A stretch of DNA of 44,975 bases from an uncultured Prevotella sp. (GCA_934281565.1 CAKQXI010000005.1:1-44975), one strand, 5' to 3'. Positions 33,558 through 42,729 are shown, counted from the first letter of the stretch. Translations and numbers: made by a program. The notes: a model not told the origin generated them from the sequence alone.

Positions 33558-33589
33558 CAAAATTAGTTAAATCCTACGTAATGAGCAAA
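33558..33589 (-). promoter_or_regulatory. Promoter of the GT87/LtaS-like operon
   Basis: On the minus strand TTTG (33589-33586), 20 bp, TAATTTTG (33565-33558). The ATG is 33 nt downstream at 33525. Confidence 0.65.
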
Positions 33590-33606
33590 TATTTCTCAAC
33601 TTATAT

Positions 33607-33637
33607 TTTGCGAAATCGGATTTTTAGCATAACTTTG
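33607..33637 (+). promoter_or_regulatory. Promoter of the GT4 gene
   Basis: TTTG at 33607-33610, 19 bp, TAACTTTG at 33630-33637. The ATG at 33668 is 31 nt downstream. It is divergent from and only 17 bp away from the GT87 promoter, so the two are likely co-regulated or compete. Confidence 0.65.
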
Positions 33638-33667
33638 TACCCAACTATATAATTTTAAGGAAACGTC

Positions 33668-34843
33668 ATGAAGATTGGATTTGATGCCAAGAGAGCAGCA
33701 CAAAACCGTACAGGATTAGGCAATTATAGTAGGTTCATCATCAGGATTTTGTCGGAAATCTTTCCCGACAAGGAATATCACTTATATGCCCCCAAGCCTC
33801 ATCGTATGCCCTATCTGGCAGAGATACCAACTATTGACAAGCTTTTTCTCCATTTTCCCCCTAAAGGATTATGGAGCAAACTACGTTCCATCTGGCGAGT
33901 TTGGGGCATTACCCATGATATACAACATGACGGCATCAATCTTTTCCATGGTCTAAGCAATGAGTTGCCACTTAACATTGGCACTCCAGAACAACGAGAG
34001 AAGCTGTATGGAACAAACCGATGTAAATACATCGTTACTATCCATGACCTTATCTTCATCCATACGCCCCAATATTATCATTGGATAGACAGACAAATCT
34101 ATAACTTCAAGTTTCGCAGGGCTTGTCGTTGTGCCGACCGTATCATAGCTGTCAGTGAATACACCAAGCAGGAAATCATCCACTATTATCATACTCCAGA
34201 AGGAAAAATCGATGTAGTATATCAAGGATGTGACCCTGTATTCGCACAAAACATCGAACAAAACAAGCTGGACAAGATTAAGGAGAAGTATAACCTGCCC
34301 GATAAGTTTGTATTGTATGTGGGCAGTATCGAAGAACGAAAGAACCTGATGCTTGTTGCCAAGGCTATGGTATGTAACGTTACCAAGGTAGACAAGGATA
34401 TTCATGTCGTGGCAGTAGGCAAGTACACACCGTACGTTTCCCAGATACAAGCGTTCTTGGAAGCCAATGGCATCGCACATCTATTTCACTTCTATCATCA
34501 AGTACCATACGCCGACTTGCCATCTTTCTATCGTTTGGCTCGTTGCTTCGCCTATCCATCTCGTATCGAGGGTTTTGGCATCCCATTGCTGGAAGCTATC
34601 ACAAGTGGACTTCCTGCCATTGGTTGCACTGGTTCTTGTTTAGAAGAAGCTGGAGGAACTGGCTCTATCTATGTACAACCAGACGATGAACAAGCAATGG
34701 CTTCCGCTATTATCAGCACTTGCAATGATGAAACTTTACGCCACCAGATGATAGCAAAAGGCAAGGAATATGCACAACGTTTCACCGATGAAAGGCTATG
34801 TCATGACCTCATGGAAACATATAAGAAAGTGATGCCTATCTAA
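33668..34843 (+). CDS. GT4 family glycosyltransferase
   Basis: 391 residues with a GT-B fold. N-terminal Rossmann segment MKIGFDAKRAAQNRTGLGNY, then IVTIHDLIFI and CADRIIAVSEYTKQEI (about 155-170) from the acceptor domain. The C-terminal donor domain has FVLYVGSIEERKNL (about 217-230), DIHVVAVGK, YADLPSFYRLARCFAYPSRI and EGFGIPLLEAITSGLP with the catalytic EX7E (E302 region). These are clear GT4 marks; many relatives are mannosyltransferases of surface polysaccharides. It is transcribed alone and ends 4 bp from the convergent outer-membrane protein gene. Confidence 0.9.
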   Translation: MKIGFDAKRAAQNRTGLGNYSRFIIRILSEIFPDKEYHLYAPKPHRMPYLAEIPTIDKLFLHFPPKGLWSKLRSIWRVWGITHDIQHDGINLFHGLSNELPLNIGTPEQREKLYGTNRCKYIVTIHDLIFIHTPQYYHWIDRQIYNFKFRRACRCADRIIAVSEYTKQEIIHYYHTPEGKIDVVYQGCDPVFAQNIEQNKLDKIKEKYNLPDKFVLYVGSIEERKNLMLVAKAMVCNVTKVDKDIHVVAVGKYTPYVSQIQAFLEANGIAHLFHFYHQVPYADLPSFYRLARCFAYPSRIEGFGIPLLEAITSGLPAIGCTGSCLEEAGGTGSIYVQPDDEQAMASAIISTCNDETLRHQMIAKGKEYAQRFTDERLCHDLMETYKKVMPI

Positions 34844-34847
34844 AATA

Positions 34848-36827
34848 TTAGAACTTCCACTTTATTTGCAATTCCAAGTCTGTTTGTGAGGATTGGTTGA
34901 TTTGTTGCAAGCCTGAGGAAATATGATCCCTATCAAAATAATCAGTAACTCCTATCTTGCAAAGAGCAATGAGATGCCGTCCTATTTCCGAGCGAAACAG
35001 CAAGGCACACCGTATGCCATCGCCATAATAGCTGGAGAAAGTCATGTTATACAGCAACCCTGGTTCATAACAATAAATACGACTATCGTAATCAGAGGTA
35101 TGGAAATAACCCATGTTGGCACTTAGTCTCAACCAGCCACAATGATACCCGATGTTTTCATTCACCATCCAACCTCTGCTCTTTTTTTCTTGTTGGCAAT
35201 AAGAGACATCAACGCTTGTACGCAAGTTCCAATGAGGCAATATATAAACATGGTATAGACGAGCATGCTGAAATGAGGACTGTTTCTGCTTATAATGGTA
35301 ACGAACACCAACATTCCACTTCTCAACTGGTCGATAAAGCATACTCAAACTATAATCCAACGCTTGTGTGCTGCCCGTAGTATGATATTTCGGCCAAGCG
35401 AAATAAGCCATGTCAAGATAAGATGCTATCTCCAATTTAGAAAAAGGCAACCATTTCATTCCTAAATAGATGCCACTTTCATCCTGCACATCACTTCCCT
35501 CACTGAAAGCATTGCTATATAACGAATAGTAACGATAAGGATAGAACCTTTGGACGGCAGCAAGAGAGAAACGTTCTGAAAATTGATAACCAATACTGTT
35601 GACCGTTGCCAACACACCACAATCACCTGTCGCAATTTCGCCTGCAATCGTCCAACGATGAGATAGATAGCCATAATCAACGCTTGCATTCCAAAACTGA
35701 CTGCCCTCTGGGGCAAACCGCTTATAGAGTTGTGTCTTGTTCGGTTTAAGAGGAATGGAGTACGAAGCTAAAAAAGCCGTAGTGCCAACATGAAACCCAT
35801 GGGAACGATAATTAAGATTGCCACCTATTACGCTTGTGGATGCCACGCTCTGCTTTTCTATTTCTTTCAATGTGCGATGCAACCCAGAAGTAATAATCGT
35901 AGAGATACCTCCATCCTTGATAGTGGCATCTATCTTGCGGAAAGAAACAAAGGCACTCATGTCCAGTCCCTTGGCTAATGCTATCGTTGTGGCAGCTCCT
36001 TGCATGAAATTAGCTGCCGACTTTGAAGAATGTACCCTGATAGCATTGCCTTGGCTTCCCATATTGGCGAGAAAAGAAAGTTTGCCAAAGCCAAAGTCAT
36101 TGTTCAGTATCAAGCCTTGTCCGAAATGCAAGCGATAACGCCCTACCGTCAAGTTCTTGACCTTGCCCCATTTCCTTATCTGGAGATAGAACGTATAGAA
36201 ATCATATCCATACTTGTTCTTGCCAGAAAAGAATGGTTCCCCTGCATCTTGCGAACCCAAGAAACCAAACTTCACATAATCACTGAAACGAAACTGATAA
36301 CGTAACCAATGCTTATATTTATAGCCCAAGTAACCATCATTGTCACCCTTGCGATCATAGAAAGGAATCTTTGCCATAGCCACCAGTTCTTGCTTCCCAT
36401 ATTGCACGATGTTCCTCAAAGAAGGAAAAGAACGCGGCTTATCTGCTCCTACATAGACCAAGTGTTCCAACAACTGGCGTTGATACCAAGACAAGCTGGT
36501 TATCATCGCCAGTTCACCCAGACTTTTCATCGGTCCATACTGATAAAGATAGGCTTCTATGTCTTCCACCTGTTGGGCAGAAAGGAAAGGCAAGCGTTCC
36601 AAGTCTTCCCTTGTAGCAGTATTGATGTCCATCGGATGCTCGGCATATTCTTGAAGAATATCCATATAGTTCTCAAACGAAGGATTTTCCTGCTCCCCAG
36701 ACTCAACCAAGTTATCGAAATACAAGTCTTGCAAAGTTTCTGTTGTTTGGGCACATACTATCTTGGGATTGCCTGCCCAAAGCAATCCTACCCATACACC
36801 ACACAATAAAGGAAAGTTATGTTTCAT
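34848..36827 (-). CDS. Helix-hairpin-helix outer-membrane beta-barrel protein
   Basis: 659 residues with a signal peptide ending VCAQ. Residues about 65-125 carry a ComEA-like helix-hairpin-helix (DINTATREDLERLPFLSAQQ, then YQYGPMKSLGELAMITSLSW). The remainder is a long series of amphipathic beta strands with aromatic girdles (FGFLGSQDAGEPFFSGKNKY, YYSLYSNAFSEGSDV) and a C-terminal strand ending in Phe (LELQIKWKF), as in outer-membrane barrels. This domain arrangement is common in Bacteroidetes and has no established function; DNA uptake has been suggested only because of the HhH. An internal TATCTTTG-type box lies upstream on the minus strand at 36850-36857 without a clear -33. Confidence 0.8.
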   Translation of the reverse strand: MKHNFPLLCGVWVGLLWAGNPKIVCAQTTETLQDLYFDNLVESGEQENPSFENYMDILQEYAEHPMDINTATREDLERLPFLSAQQVEDIEAYLYQYGPMKSLGELAMITSLSWYQRQLLEHLVYVGADKPRSFPSLRNIVQYGKQELVAMAKIPFYDRKGDNDGYLGYKYKHWLRYQFRFSDYVKFGFLGSQDAGEPFFSGKNKYGYDFYTFYLQIRKWGKVKNLTVGRYRLHFGQGLILNNDFGFGKLSFLANMGSQGNAIRVHSSKSAANFMQGAATTIALAKGLDMSAFVSFRKIDATIKDGGISTIITSGLHRTLKEIEKQSVASTSVIGGNLNYRSHGFHVGTTAFLASYSIPLKPNKTQLYKRFAPEGSQFWNASVDYGYLSHRWTIAGEIATGDCGVLATVNSIGYQFSERFSLAAVQRFYPYRYYSLYSNAFSEGSDVQDESGIYLGMKWLPFSKLEIASYLDMAYFAWPKYHTTGSTQALDYSLSMLYRPVEKWNVGVRYHYKQKQSSFQHARLYHVYILPHWNLRTSVDVSYCQQEKKSRGWMVNENIGYHCGWLRLSANMGYFHTSDYDSRIYCYEPGLLYNMTFSSYYGDGIRCALLFRSEIGRHLIALCKIGVTDYFDRDHISSGLQQINQSSQTDLELQIKWKF

Positions 36828-36921
36828 GCGCTTTCGTATATATTTTTGGCAAAGATACAGTGAAAAAATGAAAAAGAAGAAGAAAATAGCTAATATTTTT
36901 CTTTAAGTGGGAAATAATGGT

Positions 36922-36929
36922 TAATTTTG
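36922..36929 (+). promoter_or_regulatory. -7 box for the DUF4294 gene
   Basis: TAATTTTG, 30 nt before the ATG at 36960. The -33 region is only T-rich (near 36897-36902), so the call is partial. Confidence 0.4.
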
Positions 36930-36959
36930 CCACTGATAACAATAAGAGAGTGTAACATC

Positions 36960-37607
36960 ATGAAATATAAATTATTTTTATTAGTGGCATTGCTGACCGG
37001 CTTCTGTATACACACGATGGCACAGAACGATGTCAATGCTCCCGTGAACCCAGAAGACAGAGATGTGAACATGGATGCTCCTACTTTTGAGCCAATGGTG
37101 AAAGTGGGCAAGGTCTTGCTTGACAAGGACAGTATCCAATATGTACAGGTAAACAATGTCTATGTATATCCTACGCAAGAGTTCAAGAACGCAAAGGATC
37201 GAATGGCTTACAACCGACTGGTGTACAACATCAAGAAAGTGTTGCCCATCGCCAAGGAAGTAAGGCAAATCATTCTGGAGACAGGTGCTTATCTGGAAAC
37301 CTTGCCAAACAAAAAGGCAAAGGACGAGCACATGAAACTCGTAGAGAAAAACATCAGAAAGGAATATACACCAAGGATGAAGAAGCTGACATACGCCCAA
37401 GGCAAACTTTGCATCAAGTTGGTGTATCGTGAATGTAATTCTTCTTCCTATCACCTCATCCAAGCGTTCCTTGGTCCGATACGAGCTGGATTCTACCAGG
37501 CATTTGCCTCCCTCTTTGGTGCCAGCCTCAACAAGAAATACGATCCCAATGGTGTAGATCGTCTTACGGAACGCATTGTATTGCAAGTAGAGGCTGGGCA
37601 GATTTAG
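36960..37607 (+). CDS. DUF4294 family secreted protein
   Basis: 215 residues from the ATG at 36960, which begins a clean signal peptide (MKYKLFLLVALLTGFCIHTMAQ); the longer frame from 36927 uses a non-ATG start upstream and is rejected. The body matches the Bacteroidetes DUF4294 pattern: VGKVLLDKDSIQYVQVNNVYVYP, AKDRMAYNRLVYNIKKVLPI (about 80-100), then a basic helical segment and QGKLCIKLVYRECNSSSYHL near 155-175. Exported protein of unknown function. It converges with the M28 gene (6 nt between stop codons). Confidence 0.8.
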   Translation: MKYKLFLLVALLTGFCIHTMAQNDVNAPVNPEDRDVNMDAPTFEPMVKVGKVLLDKDSIQYVQVNNVYVYPTQEFKNAKDRMAYNRLVYNIKKVLPIAKEVRQIILETGAYLETLPNKKAKDEHMKLVEKNIRKEYTPRMKKLTYAQGKLCIKLVYRECNSSSYHLIQAFLGPIRAGFYQAFASLFGASLNKKYDPNGVDRLTERIVLQVEAGQI

Positions 37608-37613
37608 AAAGAA

Positions 37614-38639
37614 TTATTCTTCAGTATAGAGTACTTGTATAACAGTCTGTCCTACTGCTTTCAAGGTATTCTTGTCCAGATGATCCATATCATCGCTCAC
37701 GGTGTGCCATGTAGGTCCAAAACTACTCTGCTGACAATCTGGATAATAAGCGATAATATCAACCGTAGGAATCTTGGCTTTCTCATTGACAGGGACATGA
37801 TCATCCGTTATCATGCCACCATCGCTCTTGGGAAAATAAGAGCCGAAACCTGCTTGACGGGCAGCACTCCATATCTTCTTCACGATGCCCGAAGCATATT
37901 GCATGGACATTCCCTCACGGTAAAACTTGGCACCTTGACCTCCTACCATATCCAGCAAGATACCAAAGCGAGGACTATAATTGGCAGGTTTGTTCTCACT
38001 CCAATATTGTGCGCCAAGTGCCCAACTGTCACCACTGTCTTGTACATTAGCCCATTGTGGTGTACCCCAGTCTTCGGTATCGAAGCAAACGAAATCGACA
38101 CCGATATTCGTCAATTTCTTATCAGCCTGCAGTTGGCGTGCTATCTCTAACATGACCGCCACACCACTTGCCCCATCATTGGCTGCCATCACTGGCTTAT
38201 GCCAGTTGGCACTATCTGGGTCGTTATCTGCCCAAGGACGGCTATCCCAATGGGCGCAAAGCAGGACACGAGTCGTTGCTTTCGGATTGTGATGAGCTAT
38301 GATATTGGTATTTTTCAGTATAGTACCATCATATCCTTTCAAATCTGCTTCTTGGGTTTCCACCTCACAACCAAATTGCTCGAACTTCGCAACAATCCAT
38401 TCGCCACATTTATCATGAGCCTCACTATTCATCACACGAGGACCAAAGTTGCATTGTACTGCACAGTAAGCCAGTGCCGAGTCTGCATTGAAAGCAGGAC
38501 CTACAGGATTTAGCTTCTCTGCAGCTTCCACTTCCTCTGCCTCTGGAGAGCTACCACCATTGGCATTTTTATAGCTGATGGCACCAATCACCACTCCAGC
38601 AGCCACTGCCAAGCCCAATATAATCTTCATTTTTTTCAT
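37614..38639 (-). CDS. M28-fold enzyme, type II glutaminyl-peptide cyclotransferase-like
   Basis: 341 residues with an N-terminal membrane or signal segment (IILGLAVAAGVVIGAISY). The M28 metal site is visible: LLCAHWDSRPWADNDPD (about 135-151), ANDGASGVAVMLEIA with the Zn Asp (about 160-174), FVCFDTEDWG with the acidic pair, LDMVGGQGAKFYREG, DDHVPVNEKAKIP and WHTVSDDMDHLD with the late metal His. The WDSRPWAD pattern is that of the animal-type glutaminyl cyclases reported in Porphyromonas and Prevotella, which close N-terminal Gln to pyroglutamate on exported proteins. An aminopeptidase role cannot be excluded. It follows the C26-M19 fusion gene in one operon. Confidence 0.75.
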   Translation of the reverse strand: MKKMKIILGLAVAAGVVIGAISYKNANGGSSPEAEEVEAAEKLNPVGPAFNADSALAYCAVQCNFGPRVMNSEAHDKCGEWIVAKFEQFGCEVETQEADLKGYDGTILKNTNIIAHHNPKATTRVLLCAHWDSRPWADNDPDSANWHKPVMAANDGASGVAVMLEIARQLQADKKLTNIGVDFVCFDTEDWGTPQWANVQDSGDSWALGAQYWSENKPANYSPRFGILLDMVGGQGAKFYREGMSMQYASGIVKKIWSAARQAGFGSYFPKSDGGMITDDHVPVNEKAKIPTVDIIAYYPDCQQSSFGPTWHTVSDDMDHLDKNTLKAVGQTVIQVLYTEE

Positions 38640-38652
38640 TATTCACTTCTTC

Positions 38653-38680
38653 ATTCTTCACTCTTCGTTCTTCACTCTTC
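38653..38680 (-). repeat. 14-bp tandem repeat between two operon genes
   Basis: Two adjacent copies of (A/G)TTCTTCACTCTTC (38653-38666 and 38667-38680), plus partial units on each side. The coding strand is almost all purine. The repeat overlaps the stop codon of the upstream gene and lies 14 nt before the M28 start at 38639, so copy number could affect coupling. Confidence 0.6.
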
Positions 38681-40427
38681 ACTTCCCAAAGTTCTGTACC
38701 TCTGCCATTACCCGAAGCCAGTTGCCTCCCCATATTTTCTCTATATCTTGCTCACTATACTTGCGACGCAACAACTGAAGGGTAAAGTTTATCAACTCTG
38801 AGGAGTCGGCAAGTCCACGGATACCTCCATCACCATCAAAGTCCGTTCCCAGCCCCACATGGTCGATACCCATGATGTCAATAGCGTGTTCCAAGTGGGC
38901 AATGGCATCCATGACATCAGCTTCGCCTGTCTTGCAAAGGAAACCATGATAAAGAGTTGTATGAGCCACACCTCCTTTCGCAGCCAAAGCGCGAAGCTGG
39001 TCATCGCTCAAGTTACGAGGAACATCACAAAGAGCCTTGCAACTACTATGGCTACAAACAATAGGGACCTTGCTGATTTCCAAGGCATCATAGAAACTTT
39101 TCTCACCACCATGGCTCAAATCCACCATGATACCCAGTCGGTTCATTTCTTGTATTACTTCCTCACCAAAAGCACTTACACCATTATGAGTGTTACAGCC
39201 ACGGGCACTGTCGCAAATGTCATTGTCGCCATTATGACAAAGCGTGATATAAACGATGCCACGCTGGGCAAAGTGCTTTATGTTTGCGATGTCATGGTCC
39301 AAGGCAAGCCCATTCTCAATGCCAAGCATGATGCTTTTCCTGCCATTTCGCTTGTCATTATATAAGTCGGCAGGAGTACGGGCTATGCTCAGATAAGTAC
39401 TGTTCTTGCTTACAATATCTTCTATCTTGTCGAATATCAAGTCGGCATACTGCGTCGGTCCATCTACAGGAAAAGCAACCTTGCTGCTAAATGATTCGCC
39501 CAACTTGGGTTGAGGAAGATAAGCTACCATCGCAACGGCATCTTGGCGACCGTCCGTCATCTTGTGCAAGTCGACAAGGATACGTGAATCCCGATGGTCG
39601 AAATGGATGCCTTGTGGGAAGAACATCGGTGTATCGCAATGAGTATCAAGTATCAAGATATGCTTATGGAGCTGTTTTGCCTCATAGAAATCATTAGCCT
39701 GTTCCACAAGCCACTTGAATATCTTGCACCCCTCATCTCCAAGCCATTCTGGATGCCATTGCACACCAAGGATAGACTTGTATTCGCTGCTCTCGATAGC
39801 CTCGACAATATTGTCACTCGACTTAGCTATCATACGGAAACGACCACCAAGCTCACTTACTGCCTGATGGTGGAAAGAATTGACAAATATCTTGTCTGTG
39901 CCGTATATACTATATAAGGTGGAATTCTTGACAAGCGAGACGCTATGAGTAGGTTCCGAACGGTCGGCATCCTGGCTATGCTTCACTGTGGCAGTGATAT
40001 TCTGCGAGACCTTACCACCCAGGGCTATTGCCAAAGTCTGTATACCACGACAGATGCCCAGCATCGGTATCTGACGGTTGTAAGCCAACCTTGTCAACAT
40101 CAACTCGGCTAAGTCACGTTCCCTATTGATGTTATGGAGTTCAGGCAATGGTTCCTCGCCACTCCACAATGGGTTATAGTCTCCACCACCAGTCAAGATA
40201 AGACCATCTATATGCTGGAGCGTATTAACCAGTACCTCCTTGTCGGCAACAGGCGGAATGATAATAGGTGTTCCTCCTGCCACTATCACTTGTTTGTAAT
40301 AACGATCACGAAGCGTAGCATCAACACCCTCGTAATTGGCTGTAAGCCCAATGACAGGTTGATGCTTCGCTTCTGGAAATGTCGAATACACATCTTTAAG
40401 ATGTGTCTCAAGATTAAAATCTTCCAT
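38679..40427 (-). CDS. Fusion of class I glutamine amidotransferase (peptidase C26) and M19 dipeptidase
   Basis: 582 residues from the ATG at 40427. Residues about 20-245 form a PuuD/gamma-glutamyl-GABA hydrolase-like C26 domain: TGGGDYNPLWSGEEP, nucleophile Cys in MLGICRGIQTLAIALGG, and the His/Glu pair in VQWHPEWLG. Residues about 260-580 form an M19 membrane-dipeptidase domain: LDTHCDTP with the metal HxD, GIENGLALDHD, VDLSHGGEKSFYDAL, VCSHSSCKALCDVPRN and GLGTDFDGDGG. All expected catalytic residues seem present in both halves. No signal peptide is visible, so it is probably cytoplasmic. The enzyme could cleave gamma-glutamyl compounds and the resulting dipeptides in sequence. It sits between an Lrp-type regulator and the M28 enzyme. 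Confidence 0.88.
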   Translation of the reverse strand: MEDFNLETHLKDVYSTFPEAKHQPVIGLTANYEGVDATLRDRYYKQVIVAGGTPIIIPPVADKEVLVNTLQHIDGLILTGGGDYNPLWSGEEPLPELHNINRERDLAELMLTRLAYNRQIPMLGICRGIQTLAIALGGKVSQNITATVKHSQDADRSEPTHSVSLVKNSTLYSIYGTDKIFVNSFHHQAVSELGGRFRMIAKSSDNIVEAIESSEYKSILGVQWHPEWLGDEGCKIFKWLVEQANDFYEAKQLHKHILILDTHCDTPMFFPQGIHFDHRDSRILVDLHKMTDGRQDAVAMVAYLPQPKLGESFSSKVAFPVDGPTQYADLIFDKIEDIVSKNSTYLSIARTPADLYNDKRNGRKSIMLGIENGLALDHDIANIKHFAQRGIVYITLCHNGDNDICDSARGCNTHNGVSAFGEEVIQEMNRLGIMVDLSHGGEKSFYDALEISKVPIVCSHSSCKALCDVPRNLSDDQLRALAAKGGVAHTTLYHGFLCKTGEADVMDAIAHLEHAIDIMGIDHVGLGTDFDGDGGIRGLADSSELINFTLQLLRRKYSEQDIEKIWGGNWLRVMAEVQNFGK

Positions 40428-40468
40428 GTTTCGTTTTCCGTTTATTAAATAGGTCAACGATCTTGCGA

Positions 40469-40936
40469 TTATTCTTCCTCCAAGATGACGGGAATCTCTC
40501 GCTTGATACTCTGTTCGAGCGAAATAAGGGTTTCGGTAGAAACAACACCGGGAATGCTCTGCAACTTGTTGTTCAACAAGTCCATCAACTGCTCATTGTC
40601 ACGGGCATATAGCTTCAGCAACATGGTATAAGGACCTGTGGTAAAGTGACATTCCACGATCTCGGGCACATTGACCAAGCGTTCCACAACTTTCTTATAC
40701 ATACTGCCACGCTCCAAGTTAAGCCCAACGTATGTGCAAGTAGAATATCCCAAGCTCTTAGGATTGACATCGAAGCCACTACCAGTGATGTAACCAGCTT
40801 CCATCAAATGCTGCACACGCTGATGTATGGCAGCACGGGACACGCCACACTCCGCAGCGACATCCTTAAAAGGAATGCGCGCATTCTTAGAAAGGATGCC
40901 TAAGATTTTTCTGTCAAGATTGTCTATTTTATCCAT
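40469..40936 (-). CDS. Lrp/AsnC family transcriptional regulator
   Basis: 155 residues, normal for the family. The N-terminal helix-turn-helix is LDRKILGILSKNARIPFKDV, AAECGVSRAAIHQRVQHLME (about residues 7-47), and the RAM/AsnC ligand domain follows (STCTYVGLNLERGSMYKKVV; GPYTMLLKLYARDNEQLMDL). Lrp-type proteins sense amino acids and often regulate adjacent genes. Here the next genes on the same strand are the peptide-processing C26-M19 fusion (41 nt away) and the M28 enzyme, so local control of peptide or amino-acid use is likely. Its own promoter is at 40981-41011. Confidence 0.93.
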   Translation of the reverse strand: MDKIDNLDRKILGILSKNARIPFKDVAAECGVSRAAIHQRVQHLMEAGYITGSGFDVNPKSLGYSTCTYVGLNLERGSMYKKVVERLVNVPEIVECHFTTGPYTMLLKLYARDNEQLMDLLNNKLQSIPGVVSTETLISLEQSIKREIPVILEEE

Positions 40937-40980
40937 CTCTATCTGATCTTTTTATTGTTTACTTTATTTATATCAGATAG

Positions 40981-41011
40981 CAAAATTAGGAAAAATAATT
41001 GGAATAAGCAA
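40981..41011 (-). promoter_or_regulatory. Promoter of the lrp-like operon
   Basis: On the minus strand TTG (41011-41009), 20 bp, TAATTTTG (40988-40981), 45 nt before the ATG at 40936. Confidence 0.6.
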
Positions 41012-41048
41012 CAAAATGCACAAATATTTTGTAATATTCGTACATTTA

Positions 41049-42614
41049 TCACTCTTCTTTGATTATCCAGTCACTTATTGTTCGTTGATTGCTATCAAAA
41101 TTGATGCCCACCTTTACCAATCGCTTGCCATCTGCCGAATAAGGAATGAGATAACCTTTCTCATCTATCTGGCGGAGGGCTTCCTCTGCTGTCTTGTCAT
41201 ACTTCAACTCTATGACATATGTCGTCGTTGGCATATGGAGCACTGCATCCGCCCTACCTATGGCACTGTCTTCTTCAACCTGTATATAGGCCCCCATCAA
41301 GTTAAATATCAGATAGAACACAGTTTGGAAATCACGCTCGTTCTTATTGGACAAGCGATTGGAGATACTTGCCAGATATGCTTTCATCTTTTGCAAGGCT
41401 TCATCCATATTATCCTCATAGAGTTGCTCCATGAACTCTATGATAAAACCATTATTATTGATTGAAATCGGAGACAAATAATTAGGAGCCAAACTTTTGA
41501 GCATACCTATCCTTACCTCCTTATTAGGATAACCAAGTTTATATGTCCTCAATATAGGATTATATTTCTTAATCGTCAAGTAACCGCTCTGATATAAAAG
41601 AGGTAAGGCTGAGACCATTTGCTCTGGCGATACATCGAAATCATCAACTCCAGCACCTTTATTCTCTACATCCATCACATTCACATGATATTTCTGCAAA
41701 CTCTTGATGAGATAACTTGGAGTACCAGAACCAAACCAATAAGAGCTTATTTTCTGACCATTCAATGCTTTTACCAAACTAAATGGATTAAAAATATCCT
41801 CTGAACGTTCACTGAAGTGATAACCATCATAATATTCTGTCAATTCTGCCAAAGTATCTTCGTATGTCTGGTGAAGTGCCTTTGCCAATCCCTCTACATC
41901 TGGCTTCATCACCGTTGTCAATTCAGTCTTGCTGATGCCACAGATAGCGGAATACTGGTCAAACATACTGATATTATCCAAGTTATTCAGCTCGCTGAAA
42001 ATACTAAGTTGGGAGAACTTGGTTATACCTGTGATAAAAGTAAATTCCAGATAAGGATCAAGCAACTTGATTGGACTATAGAAATTCTGCATAATAAGGC
42101 GCAACTGTTTCAAATTGTCCTTTTCATGCACAACATCAAGCAATGGAGCATCATACTCATCTATGATGATAACCACCTTTTGCCCTGTTGCTTGATAAGC
42201 ACGGCGCACGATACCCATAAGTCGATCATTCGGATTTTTTTCATCCTCAAACTTACCATATAATTGCTCGTATGGATGCAACTGAAGATTAAGATAACCC
42301 AAAAGTCTCTCTGCATCAAAATGTTTGGCACCACTCATATCAAAGTGAAGAACAGGATGCTTTATCCATTCTTTTTCATAATCGCCAAGAGCCAAACCCT
42401 CAAAGAGTTCTTTCTTTCCCTCATAATAAGCCTGCAAAGTAGAAGCAAAAAGTGACTTACCAAATCGTCGTGGACGACTCAGAAAGACATAACTCATTCC
42501 TTTTTCTAAGAAATCAACAATATACTTTGTCTTGTCAATATATAGATATTTTCCTTCTCGTATCTTTTGAAAAGTTTGAATTCCTACAGGATATTTGTTT
42601 ACTATTTCTACCAT
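41049..42614 (-). CDS. AAA-ATPase-like protein with C-terminal PD-(D/E)XK nuclease domain (second copy)
   Basis: 521 residues from the ATG at 42614 (MVEIVNKYPVGIQTF); a GTG nine nt upstream is less likely. The layout equals the protein at 470-2029: Walker A-like SRPRRFGKSLFASTLQAYYE, Walker B VVIIIDEYDAPLLDV, FITGITKFSQLSIFSELNNL, and the nuclease part GRADAV followed by YVIELKYDKTAEEALRQI. The two proteins are clearly homologous across their full length but not near-identical, so they are old paralogues rather than a recent duplication. The intact motifs argue for a functional protein. The role is unknown. It stands alone, divergent from the fimbrillin-like gene. Confidence 0.9.
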   Translation of the reverse strand: MVEIVNKYPVGIQTFQKIREGKYLYIDKTKYIVDFLEKGMSYVFLSRPRRFGKSLFASTLQAYYEGKKELFEGLALGDYEKEWIKHPVLHFDMSGAKHFDAERLLGYLNLQLHPYEQLYGKFEDEKNPNDRLMGIVRRAYQATGQKVVIIIDEYDAPLLDVVHEKDNLKQLRLIMQNFYSPIKLLDPYLEFTFITGITKFSQLSIFSELNNLDNISMFDQYSAICGISKTELTTVMKPDVEGLAKALHQTYEDTLAELTEYYDGYHFSERSEDIFNPFSLVKALNGQKISSYWFGSGTPSYLIKSLQKYHVNVMDVENKGAGVDDFDVSPEQMVSALPLLYQSGYLTIKKYNPILRTYKLGYPNKEVRIGMLKSLAPNYLSPISINNNGFIIEFMEQLYEDNMDEALQKMKAYLASISNRLSNKNERDFQTVFYLIFNLMGAYIQVEEDSAIGRADAVLHMPTTTYVIELKYDKTAEEALRQIDEKGYLIPYSADGKRLVKVGINFDSNQRTISDWIIKEE

Positions 42615-42691
42615 AATTTGCACACTTTTATGTTTTACGCCGCTAAATTACAAATAAATTATCACATATAAAAGAATTCCGTTATTAAATT

Positions 42692-42723
42692 TTTGCTGAT
42701 ACCAATTCTTTTTGCTACTTTTG
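42692..42723 (+). promoter_or_regulatory. Promoter of the fimbrillin-like gene
   Basis: TTTG at 42692-42695, 20 bp, TACTTTTG at 42716-42723. Transcription should start near 42728-42732, about 410 nt before the ATG at 43139. Confidence 0.65.
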
Positions 42724-42729
42724 CAGCGT

